A stretch of 64,000 bases of DNA from Scatomorpha sp040765295 (GTDB lineage: Bacteria; Bacillota; Clostridia; Oscillospirales; Oscillospiraceae): contig JAXGSB010000001.1 in assembly GCA_040765295.1 (NCBI GenBank), positions 1,674,001 through 1,738,000 on the forward strand. The letters are read 5' to 3'. Shown piece after piece: positions 43,096 to 52,235 of this stretch; positions within the stretch are counted from its first letter, which is position 1, and each line of letters begins with the position of its first letter. Both the position numbers and the translations under genes were made by a program. The notes beneath the pieces were generated by a model. The model saw only the letters and a program-made list of their open reading frames with translations, ran no database searches and was not told where the DNA came from.

Positions 43096-44100
43096 ATGCC
43101 TAGATACGAAATTGATTTAAAAACGCTTTTAGACATTCCTTCATGGGAGCGTGTACAAGACCAGCTGGCCAAGCTAACAGGAACTGCAATTATTACTATT
43201 GACATGAAAGGAATTCCAGTGACTAAACATAGTTGCCGCACAGACTTTTGCAGTGTAATACGGGAAAACCCAATATCCCGTAAGCGTTGCTATCGTTGCG
43301 ATGCTTTGGCCGGTCTAGAAGCTGTTCGCTCTGGCAGACCGTATATTTACCTTTGTCATTGTGGAATCGTTGATGTGGCTGTGCCAGTCATGGTTGGAGA
43401 GCGTTATATGGGTGCCGTCATGTTTGGGCAAGTTCGTATACCAAACGACGATACCGAAGCAAAAGTAGAACGACTCGTGAATGAAATAAGCTCTTTTCAA
43501 TCGGATGAAACCGGTGCACGCTCTGGACTATTGGATATGTATGAACGCTTACCTGAAATGGAATATAAACGCATTGTAGAAATAGCAAACACCATAAACA
43601 CCATCGTTCAATACATAGTTGATCAGGCTTTGAAGAATCGTAATTACAGACAAACATACGAGTGGCTTCTCAGGCTGGATACAGATGGACGAGGAGAAAA
43701 GGGAGTAATTCAGGAAGTTTTAGACATCAATCTGAGCGAAAGTGTTGATAACGAAACGCAGTCCACATCTGTGAAAAAAGATAGCGCCTTATATCCAGCA
43801 ATCGCTTACATGAGCTCTCACCCTCATAGAAAGGTCACTATGAAAGCCATGGCAAATCTCTGTCATTTAAGCGAAAGCTATTTCTCACGCCTGTTTTGCA
43901 AAGAAATAGGCGAAAATTTCACAAATTATGTGACCCGTCAAAAAATTAATCGGGCTAAAAAGCTGTTGCGGGACTCGAACTTAAACATTGCTCAAATCAC
44001 GAGAGAAATAGGCTACACAGATGCCAGTCACTTCATCCGTTTATTTAAGCGTTTTGAAGGAGTCACCCCTACCGTTTATCGCCAGTATTGTTACAAGTGA
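43096..44100 (+). CDS. AraC-family regulator with PocR sensory domain
   Basis: A 334-residue transcription regulator. The N-terminal PocR domain (LTGTAIITIDMKGIPVTKHS) has a Cys cluster (CRTDFC, RKRCYRCDALAG, YLCHCGIVD) typical for binding small organic ligands. The C-terminal AraC domain has two helix-turn-helices (MKAMANLCHLSESYFSRLF and IAQITREIGYTDASHFIRLF). AAGGAGG 5 bases before ATG 43096 decides the start. It lies ahead of, and probably controls, the FAD oxidoreductase-TRAP operon. Confidence 0.92.
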   Translation: MPRYEIDLKTLLDIPSWERVQDQLAKLTGTAIITIDMKGIPVTKHSCRTDFCSVIRENPISRKRCYRCDALAGLEAVRSGRPYIYLCHCGIVDVAVPVMVGERYMGAVMFGQVRIPNDDTEAKVERLVNEISSFQSDETGARSGLLDMYERLPEMEYKRIVEIANTINTIVQYIVDQALKNRNYRQTYEWLLRLDTDGRGEKGVIQEVLDINLSESVDNETQSTSVKKDSALYPAIAYMSSHPHRKVTMKAMANLCHLSESYFSRLFCKEIGENFTNYVTRQKINRAKKLLRDSNLNIAQITREIGYTDASHFIRLFKRFEGVTPTVYRQYCYK

Positions 44101-44367
44101 AAAATAGCTGTATAGAATTTAACTTTTTTGAATTTGTATGCTCTTGCCCAAAAGATATCACTCGTTTTTGTTCAAAAATATTTTATTAAGCCAATATGTC
44201 AATTTTCGCGTAAACTTCAATATAATCCGACAAAAACCGCATAAAATACAACAAAAATATATAGTGTTTTTTCTATGAAAAGTGGTTATAATTAGCTAAA
44301 AGGAAAGAGTTTTATATGTTAAGTTTGTGCAGGATAAGCAAAATCTATTGTTGAAAGGATGAAAGTG

Positions 44368-45792
44368 ATGGATTACAAAAATCTTGGCAAGTATGATGTA
44401 ATTGTTGTAGGCGGCGGTACCGCTGGTGTACCTGCTGCTATTGCAGCTGCCCGCGGTGGTAGTAAAACTCTGTTAATAGAGCGTTCTGGCGGTTTGGGTG
44501 GATTAATGGCAACTGGCATGCCTGCCCTTGGTATTCTTGACAGGCAGCTGAACAAAGTTGTAGGTGGCATAGTCGACGAAATCGTGAATGAGCTAAAGGG
44601 AGAAGAAATGGCTTTCGGTGATCTTCGTTGCCCCCTGCACAATTCTATCACTACCATTTCTCCTTGGTGGTGGCGCATAGTCTCCTCTAAGAAGTGCATT
44701 GAAGCTGGCGTTGACATCATATACAACGCTTCTCTCCTTGATGTAAAAGTTATCAATGGCACCGTGACTGCTGCAAGTTTTCTTTCCGGAAGCTGGGTCT
44801 ACGATGCTGAATGCTCTGTTCTTGTTGATGCTACTGGCGATGCACACGCTGCATATCTTGCAGGTGCAAAGTTTGAACTTGGTCAGCCTGAGGAGTTGAA
44901 CGCTGTTATCTCTGAGCAGACTAAGAAGGAAGCATATGATCCTGGCCGCTCAAAGGCCGGTAAGGTACAGCCTGTCAGCCTCACCTTCTGCCTTGGCGGT
45001 GTAAACACCGAGGAGTTCATGAAATACATCAAAGAGAATCCCGACACATACAAATCTCCCGCTACCTATGGCATGCACTATGATAAGGAGTACCTCTTCA
45101 ATTCCCCTGCAATCTATGTCACCTGCTTTGGCGAATTCATCGAAAAGGCAAGGGCGAACGGCGATTTTGATATTCCTCGTGATCGCGTTATTTTTGCAAC
45201 TCAGCCTAACAAGGGCGAGTATCTTATCAACGCAACTCGCGTCGTTGACGTGGACCCTACTGACCCCCTTCAGATGAGTAAAGCAACCGACGAGCTTTAC
45301 CGTCAAGTCGCAATGGTAACTCGTTTCTTCCGCAAGTATTGCCCTGGCTTTTCCGAGTGCTTTATCGCAAATATTGGCTCGTTTGCTGGTGTCCGTGAGA
45401 GCCGCCGTATTAAGGGTTTGCGCACAGTAACTAAGGAGGACATTGATGGTCTGAATATCCCTGATGATTCCATCGCTCTTGGTGGATATAACTGTGATAT
45501 CCATCTCTCCGGCGTTGGTTTGTACTTCCAGCCTGTAGGCCACGCTATTGGTGTTCCCTATGGTTCAATGATTCCCGAAAATGTTGATGGCATTCTCGTG
45601 ACCGGACGCTCTATCTCCGTTGATTCTTATGCTTTGGCTGTGCTCCGAGTAATGGGCTGCTGCCTTGCTCTTGGTGAAGCTGCAGGCACCGCTGCCGCTT
45701 TGGCAGTCAAGAGTAAGGTTCGCGTGGCTGATGTTGATGTAAAGCAACTTCGGGACACTCTGGTAGGCAACGGAGCTATTGTAGAACTCTGA
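44368..45792 (+). CDS. FAD-dependent oxidoreductase
   Basis: A flavoprotein of 474 residues. The dinucleotide-binding motif DVIVVGGGTAGVPAAIAAAR near the N-terminus, GGLGGLMATGMP and the second FAD block GILVTGRSISVDS identify the PF12831-type family. It has no signal peptide and should act in the cytoplasm. ATG 44368 is used because AAAGG lies about 9 bases upstream; ATG 44359 would sit directly on it. The gene leads the TRAP transporter, so it probably oxidises or reduces the imported organic acid. Arg is mainly CGT/CGC here, unlike AGA/AGG elsewhere. Confidence 0.88.
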   Translation: MDYKNLGKYDVIVVGGGTAGVPAAIAAARGGSKTLLIERSGGLGGLMATGMPALGILDRQLNKVVGGIVDEIVNELKGEEMAFGDLRCPLHNSITTISPWWWRIVSSKKCIEAGVDIIYNASLLDVKVINGTVTAASFLSGSWVYDAECSVLVDATGDAHAAYLAGAKFELGQPEELNAVISEQTKKEAYDPGRSKAGKVQPVSLTFCLGGVNTEEFMKYIKENPDTYKSPATYGMHYDKEYLFNSPAIYVTCFGEFIEKARANGDFDIPRDRVIFATQPNKGEYLINATRVVDVDPTDPLQMSKATDELYRQVAMVTRFFRKYCPGFSECFIANIGSFAGVRESRRIKGLRTVTKEDIDGLNIPDDSIALGGYNCDIHLSGVGLYFQPVGHAIGVPYGSMIPENVDGILVTGRSISVDSYALAVLRVMGCCLALGEAAGTAAALAVKSKVRVADVDVKQLRDTLVGNGAIVEL

Positions 45793-45816
45793 TCATTTCC
45801 CATTGGAGGTATAAAA

Positions 45817-46308
45817 TTGAAGACTCTTGCCAGGGCTAATAAGACCCTTATCACTTTTTTGGAATATCTGCTTGCGATAATGTTGGGCGTAGCCGTTTGC
45901 TTTATCATTGCTCAGGTATTCTGTCGCCGTGTTCTTGGCAATCCCCTTGACTGGACAGAGCAGTCAAGCCGTTATCTTTTCATATGGATGATGATGCTTG
46001 GCGCCGCAATCATGTTTTATCGCGACTCCGCAATGGCTTTCGATTTATTGTTGCACGCCTTTCCCAGTGGCTTGAGATTTTGGGTTGAGGCCTTTATTAA
46101 ATTGCTTATTATTTTGTTCTCTGTATACTATGGATATCAGGCTATAGTACTTGCCAGCTCTGTTGTTGGCCGATTTACTTCTGGCGTGCGCATTCCTCTC
46201 ACATTAATGTACAGCTCTATGATCCTTTCCAACCTCTTTGTTGCTATGGTCATGGTAGAGAAACTTCTTCTTCATTTTGCGGATCGTAGTAAGGAGGGAC
46301 AGGCATAA
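45817..46308 (+). CDS. dctQ: TRAP transporter small permease
   Basis: A 163-residue protein with four membrane segments. The blocks CRRVLGNPLDWTEQSSRYLFIW and LMYSSMILSNLFVAMVM are typical of DctQ-type subunits. The TTG start is supported by GGAGG 8 bases upstream. It ends in TAATG overlapping the start of dctM. DctQ is needed with DctM to couple binding-protein delivery to Na+ driven uptake. Confidence 0.92.
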   Translation: MKTLARANKTLITFLEYLLAIMLGVAVCFIIAQVFCRRVLGNPLDWTEQSSRYLFIWMMMLGAAIMFYRDSAMAFDLLLHAFPSGLRFWVEAFIKLLIILFSVYYGYQAIVLASSVVGRFTSGVRIPLTLMYSSMILSNLFVAMVMVEKLLLHFADRSKEGQA

Positions 46309-47576
46309 TGCTAATCCTTGCTTTTATTATATTCTTCATTTTGTTGTTGATTGGCTGTCCCATCCATATTTGTATGGGTGTTTCTGCAACAGGATGGCTT
46401 CTTGTTTCTGGCGACGTACCTGGTTTTATAATTGCCTCAAAAATGTATGCTCAGCACGATAGCTTCTCTCTGATGGCAATTCCTTTCTTCATGCTGGCTG
46501 GCCAGGTAATGGAAACCACCGGCATCACTGAGCGAATCATTAATTTTGCAAACTCTCTCGTCGGTCACATTCGAGGGGGTCTTGCACATACCGCCACTCT
46601 TACCGGCATAATCATGGCTGGTGTTTCTGGCTCTGCAAACGCCGACGGTGCTGCTATCGGTTCTGTTATGTTGCCCTCTCTCAAGAAGAGTGGCTATGAA
46701 GATGGCCAGGCTGTCGCGATTATCGCAGCTGCCGGTTCTCTCGGACCCATTATTCCTCCAAGCATATTTATGGTGATCCTCTGTAATGCTACCAGCTCCA
46801 ATATATCCAAGCTTTTTATGGCTGGTGTTGTTCCTGGAGTTATGATGGGCCTTGGCTTTATGGTAGTTAACTATCTCTATGCAAAGAAGCATAATATTCC
46901 CACTACTCCGTTTCAGGGTTTGGCATATGTTTGGTCTACTTTTAAAAATGCATTTGCCGCACTGATGATGCCTGTTATCATTCTAGGAGGTATTCTCTCT
47001 GGCATATTCACTGCTACTGAATCTGGTGTTATTGCTGTTCTTTACGGTATTATTTACGGTTTCTGTGCAAAAACTCTGAATTTTAAGAAACTTCGCCATT
47101 GTTTAACCGAGGCAACTATCTCTTCTATCGGTCCTATGCTGCTAATTGCGTGCTCCGGCGTGTTTGCCTACATGCTCACTTCCCTTAGTACCGATAAGAT
47201 TGTTGCGAATTTTGTTCTCGCTTATTTGCCCAATCAGCAGGCATTTCTGCTGTTTATTCTAGTTCTAGGTCTGTTCCTTGGTTGCTTCATTGATTCTATT
47301 GCCTCCTGCCTAATGCTCATGCCCATCCTTACCCCTATTGTGGCCACACTGGGTATTGACTTTACTCATTTCGCCATAGTCTTTACTACATCATTCCTTA
47401 CTTGCACTATCACCCCTCCTGTGGGTACTCTGTTGTACGTTGTCTGCGGCATTGATGGCACTCCTGTCATGAAAACGGTAAAACCCATTATTCCTTATGT
47501 TTTGGTGATGGCAACAGTCATAGTCATGATGATTTTTATCCCCCAAATTGGCACTTGGCTACCCTCTATGTTGTAA
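46308..47576 (+). CDS. dctM: TRAP transporter large permease
   Basis: A 422-residue membrane protein with about twelve hydrophobic segments. Family blocks include IPFFMLAGQVMETTGITERI, GVSGSANADGAAIGSVMLP, AAAGSLGPIIPPSIFMVI and TPPVGTLLYVV. It is the ion-coupled transport subunit. Codon use matches the preceding FAD and dctQ genes, which supports joint inheritance of the module. Confidence 0.94.
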   Translation: MLILAFIIFFILLLIGCPIHICMGVSATGWLLVSGDVPGFIIASKMYAQHDSFSLMAIPFFMLAGQVMETTGITERIINFANSLVGHIRGGLAHTATLTGIIMAGVSGSANADGAAIGSVMLPSLKKSGYEDGQAVAIIAAAGSLGPIIPPSIFMVILCNATSSNISKLFMAGVVPGVMMGLGFMVVNYLYAKKHNIPTTPFQGLAYVWSTFKNAFAALMMPVIILGGILSGIFTATESGVIAVLYGIIYGFCAKTLNFKKLRHCLTEATISSIGPMLLIACSGVFAYMLTSLSTDKIVANFVLAYLPNQQAFLLFILVLGLFLGCFIDSIASCLMLMPILTPIVATLGIDFTHFAIVFTTSFLTCTITPPVGTLLYVVCGIDGTPVMKTVKPIIPYVLVMATVIVMMIFIPQIGTWLPSML

Positions 47577-47618
47577 TTTATTGAGCAACGCTCAAAAATT
47601 TTTTTAAGGAGAAAAACA

Positions 47619-48668
47619 ATGAAAAAAATGTTGATTCTGCTGCTTGCACTGTGCATGATATTTTCCCTGTGTGCGTGTGGCGCAAAAGAAGAAGCCCCCG
47701 CTGCGGCTCCCGCTACAGCTGCCGAGGAATTTTCTTGGGCAGCAATGGACCCCATCACCATTAAGTTTGCTCACGGATATGCTGGTGGTGAGCTTGCTGT
47801 AGAGCTGGTCGATGAGTGGATGAAACTGGTCACTGAAAAGTCTGAAGGCGCAATCCAGTGGGACTACTATCCCGGCGGCTCTATGGGCACCATCACCGAG
47901 CTAATTGAACAGACTGATCTTGGCGCTATTGACTGCACTCTTACCGATACTTCTCAGCTTGAGAACTTCTGCGATGAGTATGCAATTCTATTCTACCCCT
48001 TTCTGATTCAGTCTTATGAGCATCAGCAAGCTGTTCTGAGCAGTGACATTATGAATAAGTTTGGTGAAGCATTGGGTAGAGTTTCCAACCTTCATGTTGT
48101 TGGCTATTATGTAAATGGTGTCCGCAACATCTGCACCAAGATGAAAATCTCCAACCTTGAAGAGTGCGAAGACGTTATTCTACGCGTTCCCGAAATCCAG
48201 GTTTACAAAGATGTAGCAAATCTCCTTGGTATGGCTCCCACCGTTGTTTCTTACAGTGAAGTTTATACCGCAATGAGCACTGGTGTTTGCGAAGGCATGG
48301 AATGCCCCAACAACTCTATTTATCCCGGCGGTTTCCACAAAGTAGGTCCTTACATTCTTAAGTCTGGTCACATGTTCTCCTCCTGTGCGCTGGAGTTCAA
48401 CACTATGACTTGGGACAACTTCCCCGCAGAGGTTCAGACCCTCCTGACCGAGACCTTTGAAAGCCTGACTGCAGCTCATGCTGAAAAGGTCATCGCAGCA
48501 GATGAAGAGTATTACCGTCTGTACGCAGAAGAGGGTGCAACCGTTTCTGAATGGGATGATCCTGCAGAGCCTGCTTCTGTGTGTGTGGACTACTGGCAGG
48601 ATGCTGCTGCAAAGATAGGCGATACCGGTATTGAAATCGTCAATGCAATCATTGCTCTCCGCAGCTAG
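47619..48668 (+). CDS. dctP: TRAP transporter substrate-binding lipoprotein
   Basis: A 349-residue extracytoplasmic binding protein of DctP type. The lipobox (FSLCACG) is followed by an Ala/Pro linker and the mature domain: IKFAHGY, VTEKSEGAIQWDYYPGGSMG, and the carboxylate-binding Arg region (CEDVILRVPEIQVYKDVANLLGM). The Arg suggests an organic acid ligand. AAGGAG lies 8 bases before the ATG. It is the last gene before a strong terminator. Confidence 0.93.
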   Translation: MKKMLILLLALCMIFSLCACGAKEEAPAAAPATAAEEFSWAAMDPITIKFAHGYAGGELAVELVDEWMKLVTEKSEGAIQWDYYPGGSMGTITELIEQTDLGAIDCTLTDTSQLENFCDEYAILFYPFLIQSYEHQQAVLSSDIMNKFGEALGRVSNLHVVGYYVNGVRNICTKMKISNLEECEDVILRVPEIQVYKDVANLLGMAPTVVSYSEVYTAMSTGVCEGMECPNNSIYPGGFHKVGPYILKSGHMFSSCALEFNTMTWDNFPAEVQTLLTETFESLTAAHAEKVIAADEEYYRLYAEEGATVSEWDDPAEPASVCVDYWQDAAAKIGDTGIEIVNAIIALRS

Positions 48669-48684
48669 ATAGTGATTTACTCTA

Positions 48685-48716
48685 AGAGCCGCCACAAACA
48701 ACATGGCGGCTCTTTT
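48685..48716 (+). terminator. Terminator after the TRAP operon
   Basis: AGAGCCGCCA pairs with TGGCGGCTCT, then TTTG. Confidence 0.88.
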
Positions 48717-48833
48717 GTACTGTAAAAGCCCGAACCTGAATAAGGAGTTTGGACTATCGGTTAAAAGCTTTCGATATTAATGTAGCTCTCCGCTAATACC
48801 ACGCCACTATTTTCTAAGGATCAGTCTATTTTA

Positions 48834-48841
48834 CCACGCAG
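48834..48841. repeat. 8-bp target-site duplication, left (IS256 type)
   Basis: CCACGCAG is repeated exactly at 50219-50226. Eight bases is the usual duplication of IS256-family elements. Confidence 0.88.
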
Positions 48842-50218
48842 GATAAAGCCCATATAATGGTGTAAATATAAAGAGCCAAAAGCTCGCCCTTGGTATAATC
48901 AAGTCACCACAACTAAAGTACCGAGGAGGCAAACAATGGCTCAACTTAATATTACCGTAGAAACCGAGATTTTGAAAGACCTATTTACACAAAGCGGCAA
49001 AGATAAAGCATTTGCCAAGCTCATGGAGAGTATTCTCAACCAAGTACTGCAAGCGCAAGCATCCGAGCAAATAGGAGCCGGGTACTACGAGAGAAATGCA
49101 GACCGCCAAGCATATCGCAACGGAACCCGCGACAGGAGTATGAAAACTCGTATTGGAACATTAACCTTATCGGTTCCCAGACTTCGTAACGGTGCCTTCA
49201 GCACGGAACTCTTTGCAAGATATCAGCGAAGTGAACAGGCTCTCGTTCTCTCCATGATGGAGATGGTCATCCAAGGCGTTTCCACAAGGAAGGTCAGCGC
49301 CATTACCGAAGAACTCTGCGGAACGGAATTCTCTAAGTCTACCGTTTCCGCATTATGCGCCAAATTGGATCCTGCGGTAGATGCCTTTTTGAATCGTCCG
49401 TTAGAGAAGCGCTATCCTTTCGTCATCGTCGATGCGCTTTATACCAAAGTGCGGGAAGACGGATGTGTACATTCTGTGGGTCTTCTCCTTGCAACAGGAG
49501 TCAACGAAGAAGGCTACCGAGAAATCTTAGGAACTCATATCGCAGATACCGAAACGGAAGACAGTTGGAGTGTCCTGTTCCAAAACCTCAAGGACATAGG
49601 CTTGAAAGATGTACGCTTAGTGGTTTCAGATGCGCATTCCGGGCTTGTGAATGCGATTAAAAAGCACTTTAAAGGCACATCTTGGCAACGCTGCCAGACT
49701 CATTTTTCTCGTAATATCTTAGGCAAGTGCCCAAAGAGTCAGCAGGCGGATTTCAAGCAAGAGCTTCGTAGCCTTTATGAGGCTTCCAACATGGAGACGG
49801 CCAGACGTCTACTCCGAAGCATTCTCGAGATCTTTGGAGAGAAAGCTCCAAAAGCCATGGAAATCTTGGAAGAAGGATTTGAAGATGCGATGCAAATCTT
49901 GTTTCTGCCTCTTCCTTTACGCAGAAGACTGAGAACATCTAACTCTATTGAGCGGCTGAACCAAGAAATCCGTCGCAGAGAACGGGTGATTCGGATTTTT
50001 CCTAATCGTGAATCTCTACAACGACTCGTGGGCGCATTGCTCATGGATACCAATGAAGGGTGGCTGACAGGGAAACGTTACTTATCTCCCGAGTCTATTC
50101 GAGAAGCCCTGACCCCGGTGGAGGAGGCGCAGTCTGCTGGGTATTCGAAAGGCTCTGAGGAAGCCGCCTAGGAATTAACTTGTACCAAGAGAATTTACAC
50201 CACTTTGTGGACTTGACT
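48842..50218 (+). mobile_element. IS256-family element (1377 bp, intact)
   Basis: The ends are GATAAAGCCC.. on the left and, read inward from the right, AGTCAAGTCC..; both contain GGTGTAAAT about 20 bases in. With the 8-bp duplication and an uninterrupted transposase, the element looks recent and possibly active. It marks the right edge of the TRAP module. Confidence 0.9.
48936..50171 (+). CDS. IS256-family (mutator type) transposase
   Basis: A 411-residue DDE transposase. It has GYYERNADRQAYRNGTRDRSM and VPRLRNGAFS in the N-terminal part, the first Asp in FVIVDALYTKVRE, the second in VVSDAHSGLVNAI, WQRCQTHFSRNIL, and the C-terminal SIERLNQEIRRRERVIRIFPN with the catalytic Glu, the order of the mutator family. 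GAGGAGG precedes the ATG. The frame is intact. Confidence 0.95.
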   Translation: MAQLNITVETEILKDLFTQSGKDKAFAKLMESILNQVLQAQASEQIGAGYYERNADRQAYRNGTRDRSMKTRIGTLTLSVPRLRNGAFSTELFARYQRSEQALVLSMMEMVIQGVSTRKVSAITEELCGTEFSKSTVSALCAKLDPAVDAFLNRPLEKRYPFVIVDALYTKVREDGCVHSVGLLLATGVNEEGYREILGTHIADTETEDSWSVLFQNLKDIGLKDVRLVVSDAHSGLVNAIKKHFKGTSWQRCQTHFSRNILGKCPKSQQADFKQELRSLYEASNMETARRLLRSILEIFGEKAPKAMEILEEGFEDAMQILFLPLPLRRRLRTSNSIERLNQEIRRRERVIRIFPNRESLQRLVGALLMDTNEGWLTGKRYLSPESIREALTPVEEAQSAGYSKGSEEAA

Positions 50219-50226
50219 CCACGCAG
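50219..50226. repeat. 8-bp target-site duplication, right (IS256 type)
   Basis: Exact repeat of CCACGCAG at 48834-48841. Confidence 0.88.
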
Positions 50227-50364
50227 GCAGCTGCCCATTTTTTCACTACGTTATTTTCAAAGAAGATGAAGACAAAAAGTTCTTGGCTGACAGCATAAGC
50301 AGTCCCTGTTGCAGTGTCAGTTGCAGCATTACATATTTATAACTTAACAAAAAAAGATAAAGAA

Positions 50365-50400
50365 AACCGCAAAACCCTTGATTTATAAGGCTTTGCGGTT
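50365..50400 (-). terminator. Terminator of tRNA-Ala
   Basis: On the minus strand AACCGCAAAGCCTT pairs with AAGGGTTTTGCGGTT with a short mismatch, followed by TTCTTT. Confidence 0.75.
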
Positions 50401-50407
50401 TATTTTT

Positions 50408-50483
<76 letters not shown>

Positions 50484-50514
50484 TTAAAGCGGGATCTCAA
50501 ATCCCGTAGGGTGT

Positions 50515-50543
50515 ATGATAGCAAAGAAAGCTGTCTTTGTCAA
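50515..50543 (-). promoter_or_regulatory. Promoter of tRNA-Ala
   Basis: TTGACA (50538-50543) and TATCAT (50515-50520) on the minus strand, 17 bases apart. Confidence 0.8.
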
Positions 50544-50558
50544 GATCGCAGCTTAAAA

Positions 50559-52103
50559 TTAAGCTTCCATAATATGACCCAGCTTGGAATAAAGCGGCTG
50601 CAGCTTTGCGAAAATATGGGTAAAAACTTCTCTGTAGAGCTTTGCATATAGGGCGTGATTTTCCATATTGGGCATAAAGACATCTTTTATATGCACCATC
50701 TTAGCCAAGGCTTCGTCCATGTTTTCAAAATAGCCCAGCGCTGTAAAGGTGACCATGGCGCTTCCTATGGAGGAGGCCTCGTGAGTCTGCGTTCTATATG
50801 CCGGAAGGCCGAACATATCTGCCGTTATCTGGCAAATCTCGCTGCTCTGCGAGCCGCCGCCTGCTAGATAGAGCTCCTTTGACCTCATTCCGGTCCGTCT
50901 TTCAAATTCATTTATGCCGTCCATCAGGGCAAAGTTGATTCCCTCGATAATCGACCTGTAAATATGGATGCGGGTGTGGAAATCGGAAAAACCCGTTATC
51001 GCGCCTCGGGCAACGGGCATGGAAACTCCGGGCGTAAAATACGGCTGAAAGATAAGGCCGTCGCAGCCGGGGGGTATTTCCTTGAGTCTTTCGTTTAAAA
51101 TCTCTTCCGCGGACACGCCCTTTTCGAGCGCCTCTTTTTGCTCTTTTTCGGCAAATTCCTTTATGAACCAGGATATCAGCCAGTATCCGCGATACACCTC
51201 GACTTCGGGATTATAGTGCCCTTTGAGGGGCGAGACATAGGCGGGAAAGTATCTCTGCGACTCGACATATTTTGCGCAGGTGCGCTGAGCCGTTGCGATT
51301 GTACCGAAGCTGAGCGCCAGCTTTTCGGGACTTGTGCATCCGAGTCCGAGCGTTTCGCAGCCCTTGTCGGAGCCTGTGGCCACAAGCGGCAGGCCGGCGG
51401 GTATGCCGCTCTCGGAAGCGGCCGTTTGGCTTATCTCTCCCAAAATATCGCCCGGCTCGACAAGCTCGCAGAGCTTTTCAGGCTCGACCGGAAAGAGAAC
51501 ATAGTTGAGTTCTCCCTTTTTCATCCATCTTCGTTTTTTATTGTCGTAGGGCAAGTGGGACATAACTCCGGCAGTGCTGTCGATAATTTTACCGCAGAGC
51601 TTGAAGTGTATGTATGTGGAGAGAAGCACAATTTTGTCGGTCTTTTCCCAAATTTCCGGCTCGTACTCCCTGATCCAGTTGACGGCTGAGATCTCCCTTA
51701 TCATTTCGGTAGGCTTCTTCATTCCGGCTACAAGATAAATCAGCCTGTCTAAAAGTGGGAGCTTTTTCTTGTGCTCGGTCTTTCTTTTATCGAGCCAAAG
51801 TATCATGGATCTGAGAGGGATGCCCTTTTTATCCAAACATATTATGCTGTCGCGTATTGTGGTGACGCTAACTCCCTTTAAGCGCTGCCAAAGCTCTCCG
51901 CTTTCATCCCGCAGCTTTCTGCACGCCTTGCACAGCCTTTCCCAATAGAAGTCCGCGCGCTGCTCGGCCCAGTTCGGCTGAGGTGAAAAATAGGGTTTTT
52001 CAAAGCGATCCTGAACCATATTCAAAAGATTGCCCTCGGTATCAACCAGGACGGCGCGAAGACTCTGCGTGCCTATATCAACAGTAAGAACTATCGGCCT
52101 CAT
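50559..52103 (-). CDS. FGGY-family carbohydrate kinase
   Basis: A 514-residue sugar kinase related to xylulokinase and gluconokinase. N-terminal phosphate-binding VDIGTQSLRAVLVD, central GSDKGCETLGLG and LALSFGTIATAQ, and the C-terminal LAGGGSQSSEICQITADMFG are the expected FGGY blocks. The sugar cannot be told from the sequence and no isomerase or transporter is adjacent. GTGAGGTT precedes ATG 52103. It follows rmuC on the same strand after about 130 bases. Confidence 0.88.
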   Translation of the reverse strand: MRPIVLTVDIGTQSLRAVLVDTEGNLLNMVQDRFEKPYFSPQPNWAEQRADFYWERLCKACRKLRDESGELWQRLKGVSVTTIRDSIICLDKKGIPLRSMILWLDKRKTEHKKKLPLLDRLIYLVAGMKKPTEMIREISAVNWIREYEPEIWEKTDKIVLLSTYIHFKLCGKIIDSTAGVMSHLPYDNKKRRWMKKGELNYVLFPVEPEKLCELVEPGDILGEISQTAASESGIPAGLPLVATGSDKGCETLGLGCTSPEKLALSFGTIATAQRTCAKYVESQRYFPAYVSPLKGHYNPEVEVYRGYWLISWFIKEFAEKEQKEALEKGVSAEEILNERLKEIPPGCDGLIFQPYFTPGVSMPVARGAITGFSDFHTRIHIYRSIIEGINFALMDGINEFERRTGMRSKELYLAGGGSQSSEICQITADMFGLPAYRTQTHEASSIGSAMVTFTALGYFENMDEALAKMVHIKDVFMPNMENHALYAKLYREVFTHIFAKLQPLYSKLGHIMEA

Positions 52104-52235
52104 ATAACCTCACCCCACCATGATTTCATTTGCAGCAACAATAATACATCCTGCACCGAAAATATACAAGATGCTTACATTCTCTTTCATTTGCTTATTT
52201 ATTTTAATTTAAGAAAACTTTATTTTCAGTCTATC

